Notes: generated by a model not told the origin, from the sequence alone. Positions 1-9,561 are shown, numbered from the stretch's first letter. The stretch: DNA of 48,366 bases from an uncultured Pseudomonadota bacterium (GCA_903915625.1 CAIWTN010000032.1:1-48366), one strand, 5' to 3'. Program-made: numbers and translations.

Positions 1-191
1 ATGCGGGCGCGCATTTCGCCGGCGGCTTTTTTCGTGAACGTCACTGTCAGCACCGAGCCGGGCTGAGCGCCGGCACTGATGAGATGGAGAAAGCGCTGAC
101 TGAGTTGAAAGGTCTTGCCGCTGCCGGCAGACGCGGCGACGAGAAAACTGGAGTAAGGGTTCTGCGGATTATTAAGTGGATCTTGCTGCAT
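1..191 (-). CDS. addA: UvrD/RecB-type helicase-nuclease subunit, N-terminal fragment (AddA-like)
   Basis: Partial gene cut by the left edge; only the first 63 or so residues are present. They carry the Walker A motif ASAGSGKT (about residues 20-27) and helicase motif Ia, TFTKKAAGEMRAR, as in UvrD/RecB/AddA superfamily 1 helicases. The ATG at 191 lies 5 bases downstream of the stop of the AddB-like gene and has a GAGG ribosome-binding site inside that stop region, so the two are surely co-transcribed and probably translationally coupled. With an AddB-like partner directly upstream, the expected role is the helicase-nuclease subunit of a double-strand-break end-processing enzyme that prepares ends for RecA. 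The C-terminal nuclease domain cannot be seen here, so AddA is inferred from the pairing; another UvrD-like helicase remains possible. Confidence 0.85.
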   Translation of the reverse strand, partial: MQQDPLNNPQNPYSSFLVAASAGSGKTFQLSQRFLHLISAGAQPGSVLTVTFTKKAAGEMRAR

Positions 192-196
192 GAAGC

Positions 197-3100
197 TTAG
201 ACCTCTTCGCTCAAATGGAGGGCAGCGCCGGAACCGCCGGAGTCTAGGACTCCGAGGCCATCTAGGGATTCTGTCAGGTCGCGGTGGAGCGCGAGAGCAG
301 GGTCATCGCGTCGGCATACGCCGCTATACTCACAGTAGCCGCAACGCTTGGCATCTGGGCGGAACATACCTTCGCTTAAAATTTCGTCGTGACGCTGTTG
401 CCACAAGGCTTTCAGGTTGTCGATCGAAGCCTCTAGACCATCTTGGTCGCGACCGCCAAATACACCGGCTGCGCGTGCGGAGCTAACAGCGGCTTCGCCG
501 GCGAGTCCTTCTCGCCATTCGCCAGCCAGGATGCTCCAGTAGCCAACCACGGCACGGTTGATGTCGAGATCAGGCTGCATTTGCTGAACTGCAAGGGCAT
601 AGAGAAGGAGCTGAGGGGCATGGCCTCGCTTAATCATCTGCTTATCGGGTGAACCAAAACGCTTGTAGTCGGTGATCAGGTACCAGTCGTCCCAGCTGTC
701 GACACTGTCGATGAGGCCGTTTATTTGAATGAGGCGACCTCCCAGTTCAATTTGAACAGGCCGTCCGTCGGGATGTCGCAGTTGTTGCTCGCGCCACCCG
801 GCGCGGGCGGCCTGGCGATGGAGTTTCAGCACGTGGTCGCTGAAAGCTGGCCAAGCGTGGCGCTGCAGATGCAAGGCCAGGGGAGACTCCTGGGTAGCGG
901 CAGGCATGAGTCGCTCCGTCAGGGTCGTCAACCTGGCCATGACCTCTGAGCGAGCGTCAAACCCTAAGTTGGCCGTACTGAATGGAGGTAGCACTTGCTC
1001 TTTGTCTATACACCCAGTGAAAAACGCCTCTAGAATGGCATGCAGCCAATCACCTTGTTGCCGGCTGTCTTTGTCTTCCGGTAGGTCGGCTCGAGCGACT
1101 TTCAAACGCTGCAGCAGAAAGCGGTAAGGACATGCCAACAGGTACTCTAAGGATGTCGCCGATTGCATGGCTAAGAGTTGCTCTGCGCCGCCCTTGGCAA
1201 AGACTCCGCGCGGTCCGCTGCGCCGACTCAGTCGGGCATTTAGTTCGGGATCTGCCGTGGTATCTCCACTGCTGCCTAGCCCCCAGGACATCTGAGTGAG
1301 GCGCGATATCTCACCATCAGCGGCAACTTCTCTGGCCTCGCCAAGTGCCAGGGCGGTTTCAATAAAACGCGAGCGCACGGCTGTTTCGCCGCCACGGCTC
1401 TCCGGATAAAGCAGTACCATGCCGGGAAGGCGGGCACGCAGCAGGTGAAAGGTCGTGTCTTCGATCGCTTCCAAAAGGTGCCATCCCGGTAATCCGATCC
1501 GAGTCTTGAGGTAGTGGTCCACCAGGTGATCGCGTGGCAGCGCGCGGGGAAAATCGCCCTCGCTGCAGCCAAGCACAATGCCTAAGTCGAACGGCACATA
1601 GCGAGCTTCAGCCACGCTTAAGACCTGAAGGCCGCGCAGCGGATCGCCAACGCTACGGACGTCTAGACTAAGCAAGCGCTCGCGCACCAGCGTGATAAAG
1701 TCACGTTGGCTAAAACGCCCGGGCAGTGCCGCCGCCGTCGACGATAGCTGGCCTAAAAAGTCTTCGATTCCAGCTAGAGCTGAAGCCGTAAGCCCGCGGT
1801 CGCGTTCTCTGGTGTTTAGGGTGGTTTCTGTTTGCGCGAGGAAAGCTCTCAGATTCCAGGCGAAGCTGTCGGCCCATGTGGCTAAGGCTAAAGCAGGGGC
1901 GCCCTGTCTGGGCACAAGCGGCCCGAGACGCTCTAGAAGGGCAGCGCCAAATGGCTGAAGTTCTGGCGATAGTGCGGTCGCTAGCTGAGGCAGCGCGACT
2001 ACTTCTTCCCAGCTACAAATTTCTTTGGTGAGGCGCAGGGCCAGTGGAGCTGCCGCTGCCCTGGTTGTTCCTGGTCCCGTGCTTTCTGCTGTTTTGGGAG
2101 CGTTTTCGGCCTGACTCTCCCACCAAGATAGCGTCAAAGGGTGGACTAAAAAAGCCAGCAGCCTGGCGCTGCTCGGCTCGCCACTCAGAATATCGAAAAG
2201 TGCGGTTAGCCACGTTCCTAGTTCGGTTTGTGCGAGCGGCGTGCCGATGGCAAGGTTGGGTGTTAGCGGTGAGTCTGCAAGTAAGGCGCGCACTGGCTTG
2301 CCGTAGGCGGCGTCGTTGGTAACGAGCAGGGCGATGGCGGATGGAGCCAGGCCCTCGGCCACGGCCTTTTCTGCGAGGTGCAGGGCGTGGTTAACCTCGC
2401 TGAGTAGTGAGGGTGCTCGCACCACTTGCAAAGTTGTATCTGGCTGAGTCCTGGTTGAGGTGCGGTGACAGATGACCGGTGCTTGGTTAGCCTGAGCACC
2501 ATCGGGCGTCAGCATGCCGAGTAGCATCGTCAGTGGATTATGGGTGCCGCTTAGCGGGGGCGGCTCATTGAGCCAAATGCGCACGTCACTGCGGCCGGCC
2601 AAAGTTTGCAGCAGTGGGGCGTGCATACCCTGCGCACTGGTTAGGCCGACAATATAAAGTTGTCGCCATGGCGGAGTGGACTCTCGCCAGTGCTCGGCTA
2701 ATGCTTGGCTTTGGCGTGCCAGGTGTAATTCAGAGGGTACTCCGCCGAGTAAGTCGTTCGCTGCCTGGTAGTAGCGTTGGGCTAGATCATGTAGCTCAGT
2801 GAAGCGTTCGCCAAGCGTATCGATGCCGCCGTCGCTCAGGAAGGCACTTTGTTTGACCTCCTGAGACAGCTCTGTGATCTTGTCGAGGCCAAGGTTCCAG
2901 TCGACTAGCTCGGCTAGGAACTGCTTCACCTCATGTTCATGCCCCGGCAGTAGGTGGCGGTAGGAGCTGTCTTTAAGCAGAGCAGCTAGCAGTAGCTCCT
3001 GGGCCAAGTCCGATAGTGCAGGTTGTGCCGTGCCTATGGCGAGCGGTTCGGCATGATTACGGATGAAATCGTCGAGCGTGTAGCAGCGTGGTGGTACGAA

Positions 3101-3289
3101 AGCGGGTCGCGAGCGTGCCATCAGAGCCAGAAGCCAGGGCACTAGTCTTTTGGTCGGCAGAACTAGCTGACAGTCACGCAGCTCGCTTGGGCTTAGCGTG
3201 GTCAGCATGAACGCCAATTCTGAGATCAGGCAGGTTTCAGAGGGCCAGAGAGTAATTTCGGCTGTGATAGAGACCTGCTCGGAAGCCAT
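197..3289 (-). CDS. addB: AddB/RexB-like PD-(D/E)XK nuclease subunit
   Basis: A 1030-residue protein, close to the usual size of AddB/RexB. The N-terminal region resembles an inactivated helicase (LPTKRLVPWLLALMAR) with no clear Walker A, as in RexB. The C-terminal nuclease domain has the PD-(D/E)XK core: Asp861 in GLID, then Asp874 and Lys876 in TDYK. Cys720 together with Cys983, Cys986 and Cys992 matches the four-cysteine iron-sulfur pattern that staples AddB nuclease domains. The open frame extends upstream to 3463, but I chose the ATG at 3289 because the preceding 58 codons look non-coding and overlap the divergent gene. The expected role is end resection for RecA-dependent repair together with the helicase gene that follows. 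The family is certain; AddB rather than another PD-(D/E)XK protein follows from the iron-sulfur motif and the neighbour. Confidence 0.85.
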   Translation of the reverse strand: MASEQVSITAEITLWPSETCLISELAFMLTTLSPSELRDCQLVLPTKRLVPWLLALMARSRPAFVPPRCYTLDDFIRNHAEPLAIGTAQPALSDLAQELLLAALLKDSSYRHLLPGHEHEVKQFLAELVDWNLGLDKITELSQEVKQSAFLSDGGIDTLGERFTELHDLAQRYYQAANDLLGGVPSELHLARQSQALAEHWRESTPPWRQLYIVGLTSAQGMHAPLLQTLAGRSDVRIWLNEPPPLSGTHNPLTMLLGMLTPDGAQANQAPVICHRTSTRTQPDTTLQVVRAPSLLSEVNHALHLAEKAVAEGLAPSAIALLVTNDAAYGKPVRALLADSPLTPNLAIGTPLAQTELGTWLTALFDILSGEPSSARLLAFLVHPLTLSWWESQAENAPKTAESTGPGTTRAAAAPLALRLTKEICSWEEVVALPQLATALSPELQPFGAALLERLGPLVPRQGAPALALATWADSFAWNLRAFLAQTETTLNTRERDRGLTASALAGIEDFLGQLSSTAAALPGRFSQRDFITLVRERLLSLDVRSVGDPLRGLQVLSVAEARYVPFDLGIVLGCSEGDFPRALPRDHLVDHYLKTRIGLPGWHLLEAIEDTTFHLLRARLPGMVLLYPESRGGETAVRSRFIETALALGEAREVAADGEISRLTQMSWGLGSSGDTTADPELNARLSRRSGPRGVFAKGGAEQLLAMQSATSLEYLLACPYRFLLQRLKVARADLPEDKDSRQQGDWLHAILEAFFTGCIDKEQVLPPFSTANLGFDARSEVMARLTTLTERLMPAATQESPLALHLQRHAWPAFSDHVLKLHRQAARAGWREQQLRHPDGRPVQIELGGRLIQINGLIDSVDSWDDWYLITDYKRFGSPDKQMIKRGHAPQLLLYALAVQQMQPDLDINRAVVGYWSILAGEWREGLAGEAAVSSARAAGVFGGRDQDGLEASIDNLKALWQQRHDEILSEGMFRPDAKRCGYCEYSGVCRRDDPALALHRDLTESLDGLGVLDSGGSGAALHLSEEV

Positions 3290-3453
3290 GAATCGACGTC
3301 CTAATCTAGCTTTTATGACACCATGTGCGGTACAAATTAAGAAGGCCATCATAGCAAGGCTGTCAGTTGCCGCCTTAAAAAATGGAATCCCCCGCAACTT
3401 AATTTTCGCCGGGCGTTGCGACCGCGGTGTCGATTTTTCACTTGGAGTGCATA

Positions 3454-4305
3454 GTGCCCACAAGTCAGAACTTGATCAGCTATCTGATTGCCTTGTACGC
3501 CCGTAAAGACACAGTGATAGGCTCGCTTTTGCGGACATTGCCGCTCAATCCAACGACGCGGCAAGTGCTTAGTCTGACTTACAATGAGCAGCTCACCTAC
3601 CTGCAGAAATTGTGGGATTTTAACCAGACATACCGGAGGCTTGAACCTACTGATGCGAGCTCGCTTTATGCGGGGCAAAAGACCGCTGGCTTTCTGCGGC
3701 GGTTCAATCAGCTCCCCTGTACACTGGCGACCAGAAGGGCCAGGGCTGATTTGTTGTCTGGGCGCGACTTAGAGAGTAGTCGCATCTTGATTCTGGGTGA
3801 TGACGACTTGCTTAGTGTGGAGCTGAGCAAGCGAGGCTTTAAGCAGGTGGCCGTTGCTGACTGTGACCCAGTGCTGCTGGACCGTATTCGCCGTGAGACA
3901 GCGGACTGTCCGACACCGCCGCGCATTATCCTGGCGGACTTTCATAAGCTGGACCAGCTCAAGGAGGTGGCGGATGTCGTGATTCTCGATCCGCCTTATA
4001 GCACCGAGGGGGCGACAGCATTTCTCAAGTTGGCGATCAGTTTAGCTGCGCCGCAGGCCACCATGTACATGATGGTGAATCCGAATGTGCTGGGCGCGGC
4101 CTATCAAGAACTAAATGCAAAAGCGGTACAATCGGGCTTTCGTCTAACTGCACGCCGCGAAGGCTTCAATGCGTACCCAATCGGCGCTATACCGAGCCTT
4201 ACAATGCGCCTGGCCTGGTGGCACTACATGCGACTGCCGCTGCGCAAGACAGCGGGCCGTGAGCTTTGCTTTTTCTCGGATTGTTTTGAATTTGTCCGAG
4301 GGTAA
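3454..4305 (+). CDS. Branched-chain polyamine synthase A-like aminopropyltransferase (BpsA C-terminal domain)
   Basis: A 283-residue protein with the hallmarks of the N4-bis(aminopropyl)spermidine synthase (BpsA) catalytic domain: GDDDLLS at about residues 115-121, an acidic nucleotide-binding loop (VAVADCDP), and DPPY at 179-182. In characterised BpsA, decarboxylated S-adenosylmethionine donates aminopropyl groups to spermidine to make branched polyamines. The start is the GTG at 3454, preceded by GGAG with 6 bases spacing; a GTG at 3427 in frame lacks such a site. It is divergent from addB and followed by about 200 bases without a gene. It is somewhat shorter than archaeal BpsA and no other polyamine gene lies nearby. 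The fold is well supported; the substrate is not, and a methyltransferase-like activity is an alternative. Confidence 0.72.
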   Translation: MPTSQNLISYLIALYARKDTVIGSLLRTLPLNPTTRQVLSLTYNEQLTYLQKLWDFNQTYRRLEPTDASSLYAGQKTAGFLRRFNQLPCTLATRRARADLLSGRDLESSRILILGDDDLLSVELSKRGFKQVAVADCDPVLLDRIRRETADCPTPPRIILADFHKLDQLKEVADVVILDPPYSTEGATAFLKLAISLAAPQATMYMMVNPNVLGAAYQELNAKAVQSGFRLTARREGFNAYPIGAIPSLTMRLAWWHYMRLPLRKTAGRELCFFSDCFEFVRG

Positions 4306-4503
4306 TCCCACAGACCCGCAATTCTCAGATTCAAATGCTGCTCGGTATTCTGTTGAGTCGGTAATCACGGCGTTGTTCCAGAGCTAACCATAACCAGATA
4401 TTTACGATAAGCGATGATCGGCTCCGCCCAGTGAATTGTCGGCGACCAGCAGTTAGCGGTATCATTCCATAGAACTTCCTTATAATTTTGGAGATCCGCG
4501 TCC

Positions 4504-5607
4504 ATGCGCATGAGACACCTGAGCTTGCTTTGTCTGGCAGTGTTATCTGCAAATGGCTGTAAAACAACCAGCGGTAGAAGCGCTGTTAAGGTGGTCAATG
4601 GCACCATTGACGACCAGAGTTTTCCGGCTACCGTGGCTCTGGCATCTCTCAATGCAAACGACGATCTATTACTTTATTGCACGGGGACGTTTATACGCGA
4701 TGATTTGTTAGTGACTGCTGCGCACTGTACGCAAGGTGCAGGCACAAACAAATTTGTCGTCTTTAGCAATCATGAGCCCTGGAGCAAAGAAAGACCAACT
4801 TCGTCTCAATATACGGTGCATGAAGATTTCACGATGGATGAGCCGTCACCGCGTCCATCAGATGTTGCCTTTATTTTATTTCCGAAAAATACGGCGCCAG
4901 CAAACATGATTGCTCAGTTAGCGAGCGAAGAAGATCAAGCCAGTGAAGTCCCGGTGACGATGGTTGGTTACGGTGGTGCGACGCCTAATTGGCAGTGGGA
5001 CGCGCTAGGGGTGCGGCGCATCGGTAAGAATCAGATCGCGGGTCTTTGGTACGGCGGACCTTACCGGATGATCAAGGTGAATACGGATAGCGAGTTTACT
5101 CCGGCAGATGCATCGTCCATCAACGAAGGTGATTCGGGTGGTCCGCTCTATAACGCCAAAGGTAACCTCATCGGAATCGGTCAGTCTGGTAGGTATCTCG
5201 AAGACAAGAAATACTGGGATAGCCGCTTTATTGATCTTCTCGTGCCTCGCATAGCTAATTTCGTTAAGAGCCAACTAGAGGGTAAAAATCCTGTGGTGGA
5301 CGTTGCCGGGCAGAAACCCTACGTTCCTGCCAGTGGCAACAAAAATACAAATAAATACTGCGTAGAAAATAATGGTCAGGGCTACGGACCGGTCACGGCT
5401 TGCAGTACGGGTAAGTGTGCCAAGCTCGGTGCTGACCTCAAAGTAGCTTGCACCGTTTCGCCTAACTGGGGTGGACGGAGTTTTTGTAGCAAGAACTCGG
5501 GTCGCGGTTACGGCGCTATATTTGATTGTAACGGACTCCGCTGTGCCAAAGTCAGTAAAGAGGACAGTAAAGAGTGTGTTCTGCTGGCGTTTATCCCTGC
5601 GGATTAA
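4504..5607 (+). CDS. Trypsin-like (S1) serine protease, putative lipoprotein with duplicated Cys-rich C-terminal module
   Basis: A 367-residue chymotrypsin-fold protease. The catalytic triad is visible: His74 in TAAHC, Asp120 in PSDVAF and Ser211 in GDSGGP. The N-terminus is a short signal peptide ending SANGC, so Cys19 may be lipidated (the lipobox is imperfect), followed by a VVNGT sequence like the activation site of S1 zymogens. After the protease domain (about 30-260) come two tandem modules starting at Cys286 and Cys328, with a period of 42 residues. Each has a Cys, a G-x-GYG motif, a second Cys, a CAK motif and a final Cys. The module is probably a disulfide-bonded binding domain for cell surface or substrate; I do not recognise it as a named family. 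The ATG at 4504 follows GGAG about 10 bases upstream; an internal ATG at 4510 is also possible. Confidence 0.88.
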   Translation: MRMRHLSLLCLAVLSANGCKTTSGRSAVKVVNGTIDDQSFPATVALASLNANDDLLLYCTGTFIRDDLLVTAAHCTQGAGTNKFVVFSNHEPWSKERPTSSQYTVHEDFTMDEPSPRPSDVAFILFPKNTAPANMIAQLASEEDQASEVPVTMVGYGGATPNWQWDALGVRRIGKNQIAGLWYGGPYRMIKVNTDSEFTPADASSINEGDSGGPLYNAKGNLIGIGQSGRYLEDKKYWDSRFIDLLVPRIANFVKSQLEGKNPVVDVAGQKPYVPASGNKNTNKYCVENNGQGYGPVTACSTGKCAKLGADLKVACTVSPNWGGRSFCSKNSGRGYGAIFDCNGLRCAKVSKEDSKECVLLAFIPAD

Positions 5608-5786
5608 GTTTGATCGAATGAGATTTACGAATAATTGTCAAAAATATAGGCACCGCTGCATGTCTTAAACAGCCTATCAGGCTAAAAAGGGTAATGAGTA
5701 CGGCCAAGTAAAATTAGTGCACGCCTTGCACATGCCTCCTTTGCGGTCAACAAACTTGACCCGTCACATAAAGGGACATTTGCCTG

Positions 5787-8015
5787 ATGAAGCACCTACT
5801 GCCTGACGCTCCTGATTCCCGTTTGCCCTGCCTGATTAAACGCGCAGCCATTTGGATCTTGGTTGCCGCCCCTTTGACTGTATGGGGCTGTTCCTCCGCA
5901 GCACCCAAGTCCAGCACTACGTCGTCTGCAGGTGAGGAGCAGCGTGTAGCGATGGATACCGACGAAGTTACCTCGATATCTCTTTTGGGCGATGACGTCC
6001 GGGTGATCGTTGTCTTCAAAGATGAAAATCCAATTTTAGGTAAAAAGGGCACACAACGTGCGCTCCGCCGCGCTGAGTTGCGCGCCCGTGCCGAGGGGTA
6101 TTCCAAGACTAAGCGCACTGTAGTGGATAGACTGGCGTCCGACGATCTATCTGTCGAAAAAGATTTTGAGCATCTGCCGATCCTACGTATGCGTTTGAAA
6201 TCTCAAGATGCCCTAGTTAAACTTAGGGCCGATGAGCGGGTCGTGCGCATCCTCAAAGACAGTAAACTGAAGCGCTCAGATTTGCAGAGTTTTCCTCTCA
6301 TTCGCCAGCCCGAGGCTGTCGCCAAAGGCTTTACCGGCTCCGGCACGTCTGTAGCTATTTTAGATTCAGGTGTTGATTACACGGAGCAGGCATTTGGCTC
6401 GTGCACCGCACCGGGCTTACCGGCGGAACAGTGCCGCGTGTCGGTCGCCAAAGACTTTGCTGCTGAAGACAACACTCAGGACGATACAGTCCGCCACGGT
6501 ACCAACGTTGCTGGAATTGTCAGTGGCTTCGCGCCAGGCACAAATATACTGGCACTTGATGTTTTTGACGGCGATTTCGCCTACACCAGCGTCATTGTCG
6601 ACGCTATCAATTGGGTGATCGCTAACCGAGAGACTTATTCCATCGCATCGATGAATCTTAGCCTGGGCGGTGGGCGTTACTATCGTGAGTGTGACCTAAA
6701 TCCTATGGCTGTGGCGCTCCAACAGGCTCGCGAAGCAGGCGTGTTGGCCGCTGTTGCCAGTGGTAATGAGGGTCACACGGACTCTATGGCGGCGCCTGGT
6801 TGCGCACCTGCCGCCGTATCAGTGGGTGCCGTTTACGATAAGGATTATGGTTTTGCTAACTGGGGCGACTGCACTGATTCAACTACTGGCGCGGATAAAA
6901 TTGTTTGTTTTGCCAACGTACCAAATTTCCTTAAAGTGCTCGCTCCAGGTGTATCGATAACAGCTGCGGGAATCACCATGAGTGGTACATCGCAGGCCAC
7001 TCCTCATGTCGCAGCGACGATCGCTGTACTTCGGTCATTATATCCAGACGAGTCCCCAGATCTAATTGAAAAACGTTTGATATCGACGGGCGTCTCGGTG
7101 GTTGATGCGCGCAGTGGCATTGCGAAGCCGAGGATTGATGTGTTAGCTGCGGCGTCGGTAAACTTTTGTGAGATTAAAGTGACCCCCGGCACTCTGACGG
7201 CCGGCCCGGCTGCAGGCAGCTATTCGCTTGAGCTGGCAACTGGCGGAACTTGCGAGTGGACACTCAGTTACGATGCCACTTGGCTGAGCGTGGCTGAGAC
7301 GTCACGAAGCGGCAAAGGCTCCGCCACCATTCAAGTCGATGTGACTGCGTTTGAAAACGCGGCGGCCCGCGAGACAGTCCTTGATTTCACCAGTGCCGGC
7401 ACCTCAACCAAAGTTACCGTTAAGCAACAAGGCGACGTAATACCTCCGACTGGTAGCGTGAGTATCACTGGCAATGCGACTTATACCAAGTCGGCCGCTG
7501 TCACGCTTAGCCTGAGCGCTCAGGATCCGAGTGGTGTCAGCCAAATGTGTATCAGCCAGACGACCACCTGTTCTGCATGGGAGCCCTATCAAACAAGTAA
7601 GGCCCTGACTCTATCGGCTACCCAGGGTGAGCGGACTGTATATGCTTGGTTCCGTGATGCACTCGGCAATACAATGGCTGCACCGGTCTCGGATAAGATC
7701 ATACTTGATTCGGTTGCTCCAACTCTCGGCAGCATCCGCTCTTCCAGCACGGTCAACTCGGTGACTCTAAGTTGGACTTTGGCTACAGATGCTACGTCTG
7801 GTGTGGCCGGCTACAAGTTGGTTTACACTCGGTCGAATACTGCCCCCGCCGTCGGTTGCTCCAATGGTACGGTCGTCCCGACCACCAGCGCTGGGCGAGT
7901 GACCGTGACTGGTCTAAGTCGTTACACTGTCTACCGTTTCCGCCTATGTGCCCAGGACAAGGCGGGTAATATTGCCAATGGCGTAGTAGCAACCGTGTCG
8001 ACTCAGTGGCGCTAA
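5787..8015 (+). CDS. Subtilisin-like (S8) serine protease lipoprotein with propeptide, BACON-like and fibronectin type III-like domains
   Basis: A 742-residue exported protease. A signal sequence ends near VWGC, making Cys35 a lipid-anchor candidate. An inhibitor-I9-like propeptide follows (about 65-165). The S8 domain has Asp193 (ILDSG), His237 (RHGTN), oxyanion Asn327 (SGNEG) and Ser402 (MSGTSQATPHV). Downstream are a BACON-like all-beta domain (about 460-548, containing CEWTLS and WLSV), a second beta-sandwich repeat (about 551-643), and a fibronectin type III-like domain (about 644-742) ending at the stop codon. BACON and FN3 domains usually bind glycan or protein surfaces, so this is likely an anchored degradative enzyme rather than a processing protease. 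A long AT-rich inverted repeat directly follows the gene. Confidence 0.92.
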   Translation: MKHLLPDAPDSRLPCLIKRAAIWILVAAPLTVWGCSSAAPKSSTTSSAGEEQRVAMDTDEVTSISLLGDDVRVIVVFKDENPILGKKGTQRALRRAELRARAEGYSKTKRTVVDRLASDDLSVEKDFEHLPILRMRLKSQDALVKLRADERVVRILKDSKLKRSDLQSFPLIRQPEAVAKGFTGSGTSVAILDSGVDYTEQAFGSCTAPGLPAEQCRVSVAKDFAAEDNTQDDTVRHGTNVAGIVSGFAPGTNILALDVFDGDFAYTSVIVDAINWVIANRETYSIASMNLSLGGGRYYRECDLNPMAVALQQAREAGVLAAVASGNEGHTDSMAAPGCAPAAVSVGAVYDKDYGFANWGDCTDSTTGADKIVCFANVPNFLKVLAPGVSITAAGITMSGTSQATPHVAATIAVLRSLYPDESPDLIEKRLISTGVSVVDARSGIAKPRIDVLAAASVNFCEIKVTPGTLTAGPAAGSYSLELATGGTCEWTLSYDATWLSVAETSRSGKGSATIQVDVTAFENAAARETVLDFTSAGTSTKVTVKQQGDVIPPTGSVSITGNATYTKSAAVTLSLSAQDPSGVSQMCISQTTTCSAWEPYQTSKALTLSATQGERTVYAWFRDALGNTMAAPVSDKIILDSVAPTLGSIRSSSTVNSVTLSWTLATDATSGVAGYKLVYTRSNTAPAVGCSNGTVVPTTSAGRVTVTGLSRYTVYRFRLCAQDKAGNIANGVVATVSTQWR

Positions 8016-8037
8016 TCCGTACGTCACGTTGATATTG

Positions 8038-8096
8038 CGATAGAATCTTTTAAAATAACATTGCTTTTTAATGTTATATTTTATAAGATTCTATCG
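8038..8096 (+). terminator. Long AT-rich inverted repeat, probable terminator
   Basis: The arms CGATAGAATCTT and AAGATTCTATCG close a stem that continues inward through ATAACATT/AATGTTAT with only a few mismatches, leaving a short GCTTTTT loop. It starts 22 bases after the subtilisin stop and ends 15 bases before the next reading frame. There is no clear run of T after the stem, so it could instead be a transcript-stabilising structure or a miniature inverted-repeat element. Confidence 0.5.
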
Positions 8097-8123
8097 TTAT
8101 AAACTCAACGCGTGCGGGTCATT

Positions 8124-9419
8124 ATGTGGGGCTGTCTTAAAAAGCACCATGGTCTAGCGGTCTTATGGCTGCTCGTGGGAGCTTGCGGCAGCCAGGCGCG
8201 CCGACTATCGGAGCAAACGCAGCCAGCGGAATACCCGGGGGCCTCGGTGGCGCAAGGCCTAGAAAGTCCGCTGCCGGACGGCTCCATCGGTGATTCTGGT
8301 ATCCCGGGAAGTGATTCACGCCGACTTTCGAGGACGGGTACGGCACTAGAGCTATCCCTGGCTGAAGGTATGGTGATTCCCACCTCGCTTAAGGCAAGTT
8401 CATTCGTAGCGAAGTTTCGCGCGAGTGATGCGAGCGCTGCCTTTGAATGCGCCCGCGAACTGAGTCCTGAGTGGCATCCCTGCCTCGGTGGGGATAGCTA
8501 TGATTTTGGCCGGCTGATTCACCGCCAAGGATATAGTTTACGCGTGCGTGCTCGCACTCCTGACGGGCGGCTGTCGCAGTCGGTTCTTGGTATTAGCTTT
8601 GTCGCCGATCTAGTGTCTGGAGCGAGTCCCATTGTACCTTCAGGAGCTCCTCAAACTCAGGCACCTGAAGTCAATTTACCGAGAACGGCAATCGATCTGC
8701 CCTTGCCTATCGATCCAAGTAATACGTCAGGGTCGATCTCATCAGTAAGCCGCAGTCTGCAGGTTGGGAGCTACTACGCGGTGAATGTGCCGCCAACAGC
8801 TAGAGTCATAACCTACGCGAGTGATAAGACATACAACGGCAGAATACTCACCATAACCACATTGAATAATCAATTATCTGATATATTCGGTCACTCCAAG
8901 GCATGCCAGCTGCCATTCGAAAAAGTGGTCACGGTCGCTGACGGAACTCAGTACTGCGAAGCGACTCCAACCCCGGCAGATATCACGGCGAATGCACCTG
9001 CCATCGCACCGATGAACTTTGTCACCGTGTCCCTCGGGAGGGGCGATGAGCGGATGCAGGAGATCATGACATTTGGCGTTTTTGATGATGCCTCCGAAAC
9101 GGAAGCAGAAGCAAAAATGGTGCTGACTCAATGCCGCTCAAATTTGGCGCACGGCACAACCGCGCTCCCAATGGTGCCGCAGTTTTATGGGATCGCAAAG
9201 GTGGCCACCATTACGTGGTGCCAATACACAGACAGAAACGGAGCCTGGTGGTGGGGCGCAGCGGTAAGTTCAAAACTAACCGACTCTGCCGAAGGGCCGC
9301 ACATCAAGATGATTTATCTTGCATCGGCCAGTTTGGGGATTGTCTCCCAGACCCAATTCCTAGACCGCGTTAGGCTGCAAATTGGACCTCTGCTTCAGCC
9401 CATAGCAGCGGCGATGTGA
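8124..9419 (+). CDS. Putative lipoprotein of unknown function
   Basis: About 431 residues. The N-terminus has a basic stretch, a hydrophobic core and the lipobox VGAC (Cys21), so it is probably a lipid-anchored envelope protein. Residues 25-80 are low-complexity linker; the middle part (about 90-170) looks like an immunoglobulin/cadherin-type beta domain of the kind that compares an expected with an observed value (FRASDASAAFECARE, SLRVRARTPDG). A separate C-terminal domain (about 215-430) contains several cysteines and a WCQYTDRNGAWWWG segment. I do not recognise it as a named family. I chose the ATG at 8124; a GTG at 8112 in the same frame is possible, and neither has a strong ribosome-binding site. 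Confidence 0.72.
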   Translation: MWGCLKKHHGLAVLWLLVGACGSQARRLSEQTQPAEYPGASVAQGLESPLPDGSIGDSGIPGSDSRRLSRTGTALELSLAEGMVIPTSLKASSFVAKFRASDASAAFECARELSPEWHPCLGGDSYDFGRLIHRQGYSLRVRARTPDGRLSQSVLGISFVADLVSGASPIVPSGAPQTQAPEVNLPRTAIDLPLPIDPSNTSGSISSVSRSLQVGSYYAVNVPPTARVITYASDKTYNGRILTITTLNNQLSDIFGHSKACQLPFEKVVTVADGTQYCEATPTPADITANAPAIAPMNFVTVSLGRGDERMQEIMTFGVFDDASETEAEAKMVLTQCRSNLAHGTTALPMVPQFYGIAKVATITWCQYTDRNGAWWWGAAVSSKLTDSAEGPHIKMIYLASASLGIVSQTQFLDRVRLQIGPLLQPIAAAM

Positions 9420-9561
9420 TCACTGAAGTAAAAAGACCAGAAGTTGCGCCATTTTGGCATCAAAATCTGCGACGGAAAAACTGCTTTCTCAGGCCGGTCT
9501 CATAATGCTAAAAGACGGGGGTAAAGATCATTTAACTCGAATTGGGGCCAGAAGTAAGACC

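Noticed and set aside
3290-3463. N-terminal extension of the AddB-like protein by 58 residues
   Set aside because: The extension is unlike the family, overlaps the divergent gene start, and the ATG at 3289 gives the normal length.
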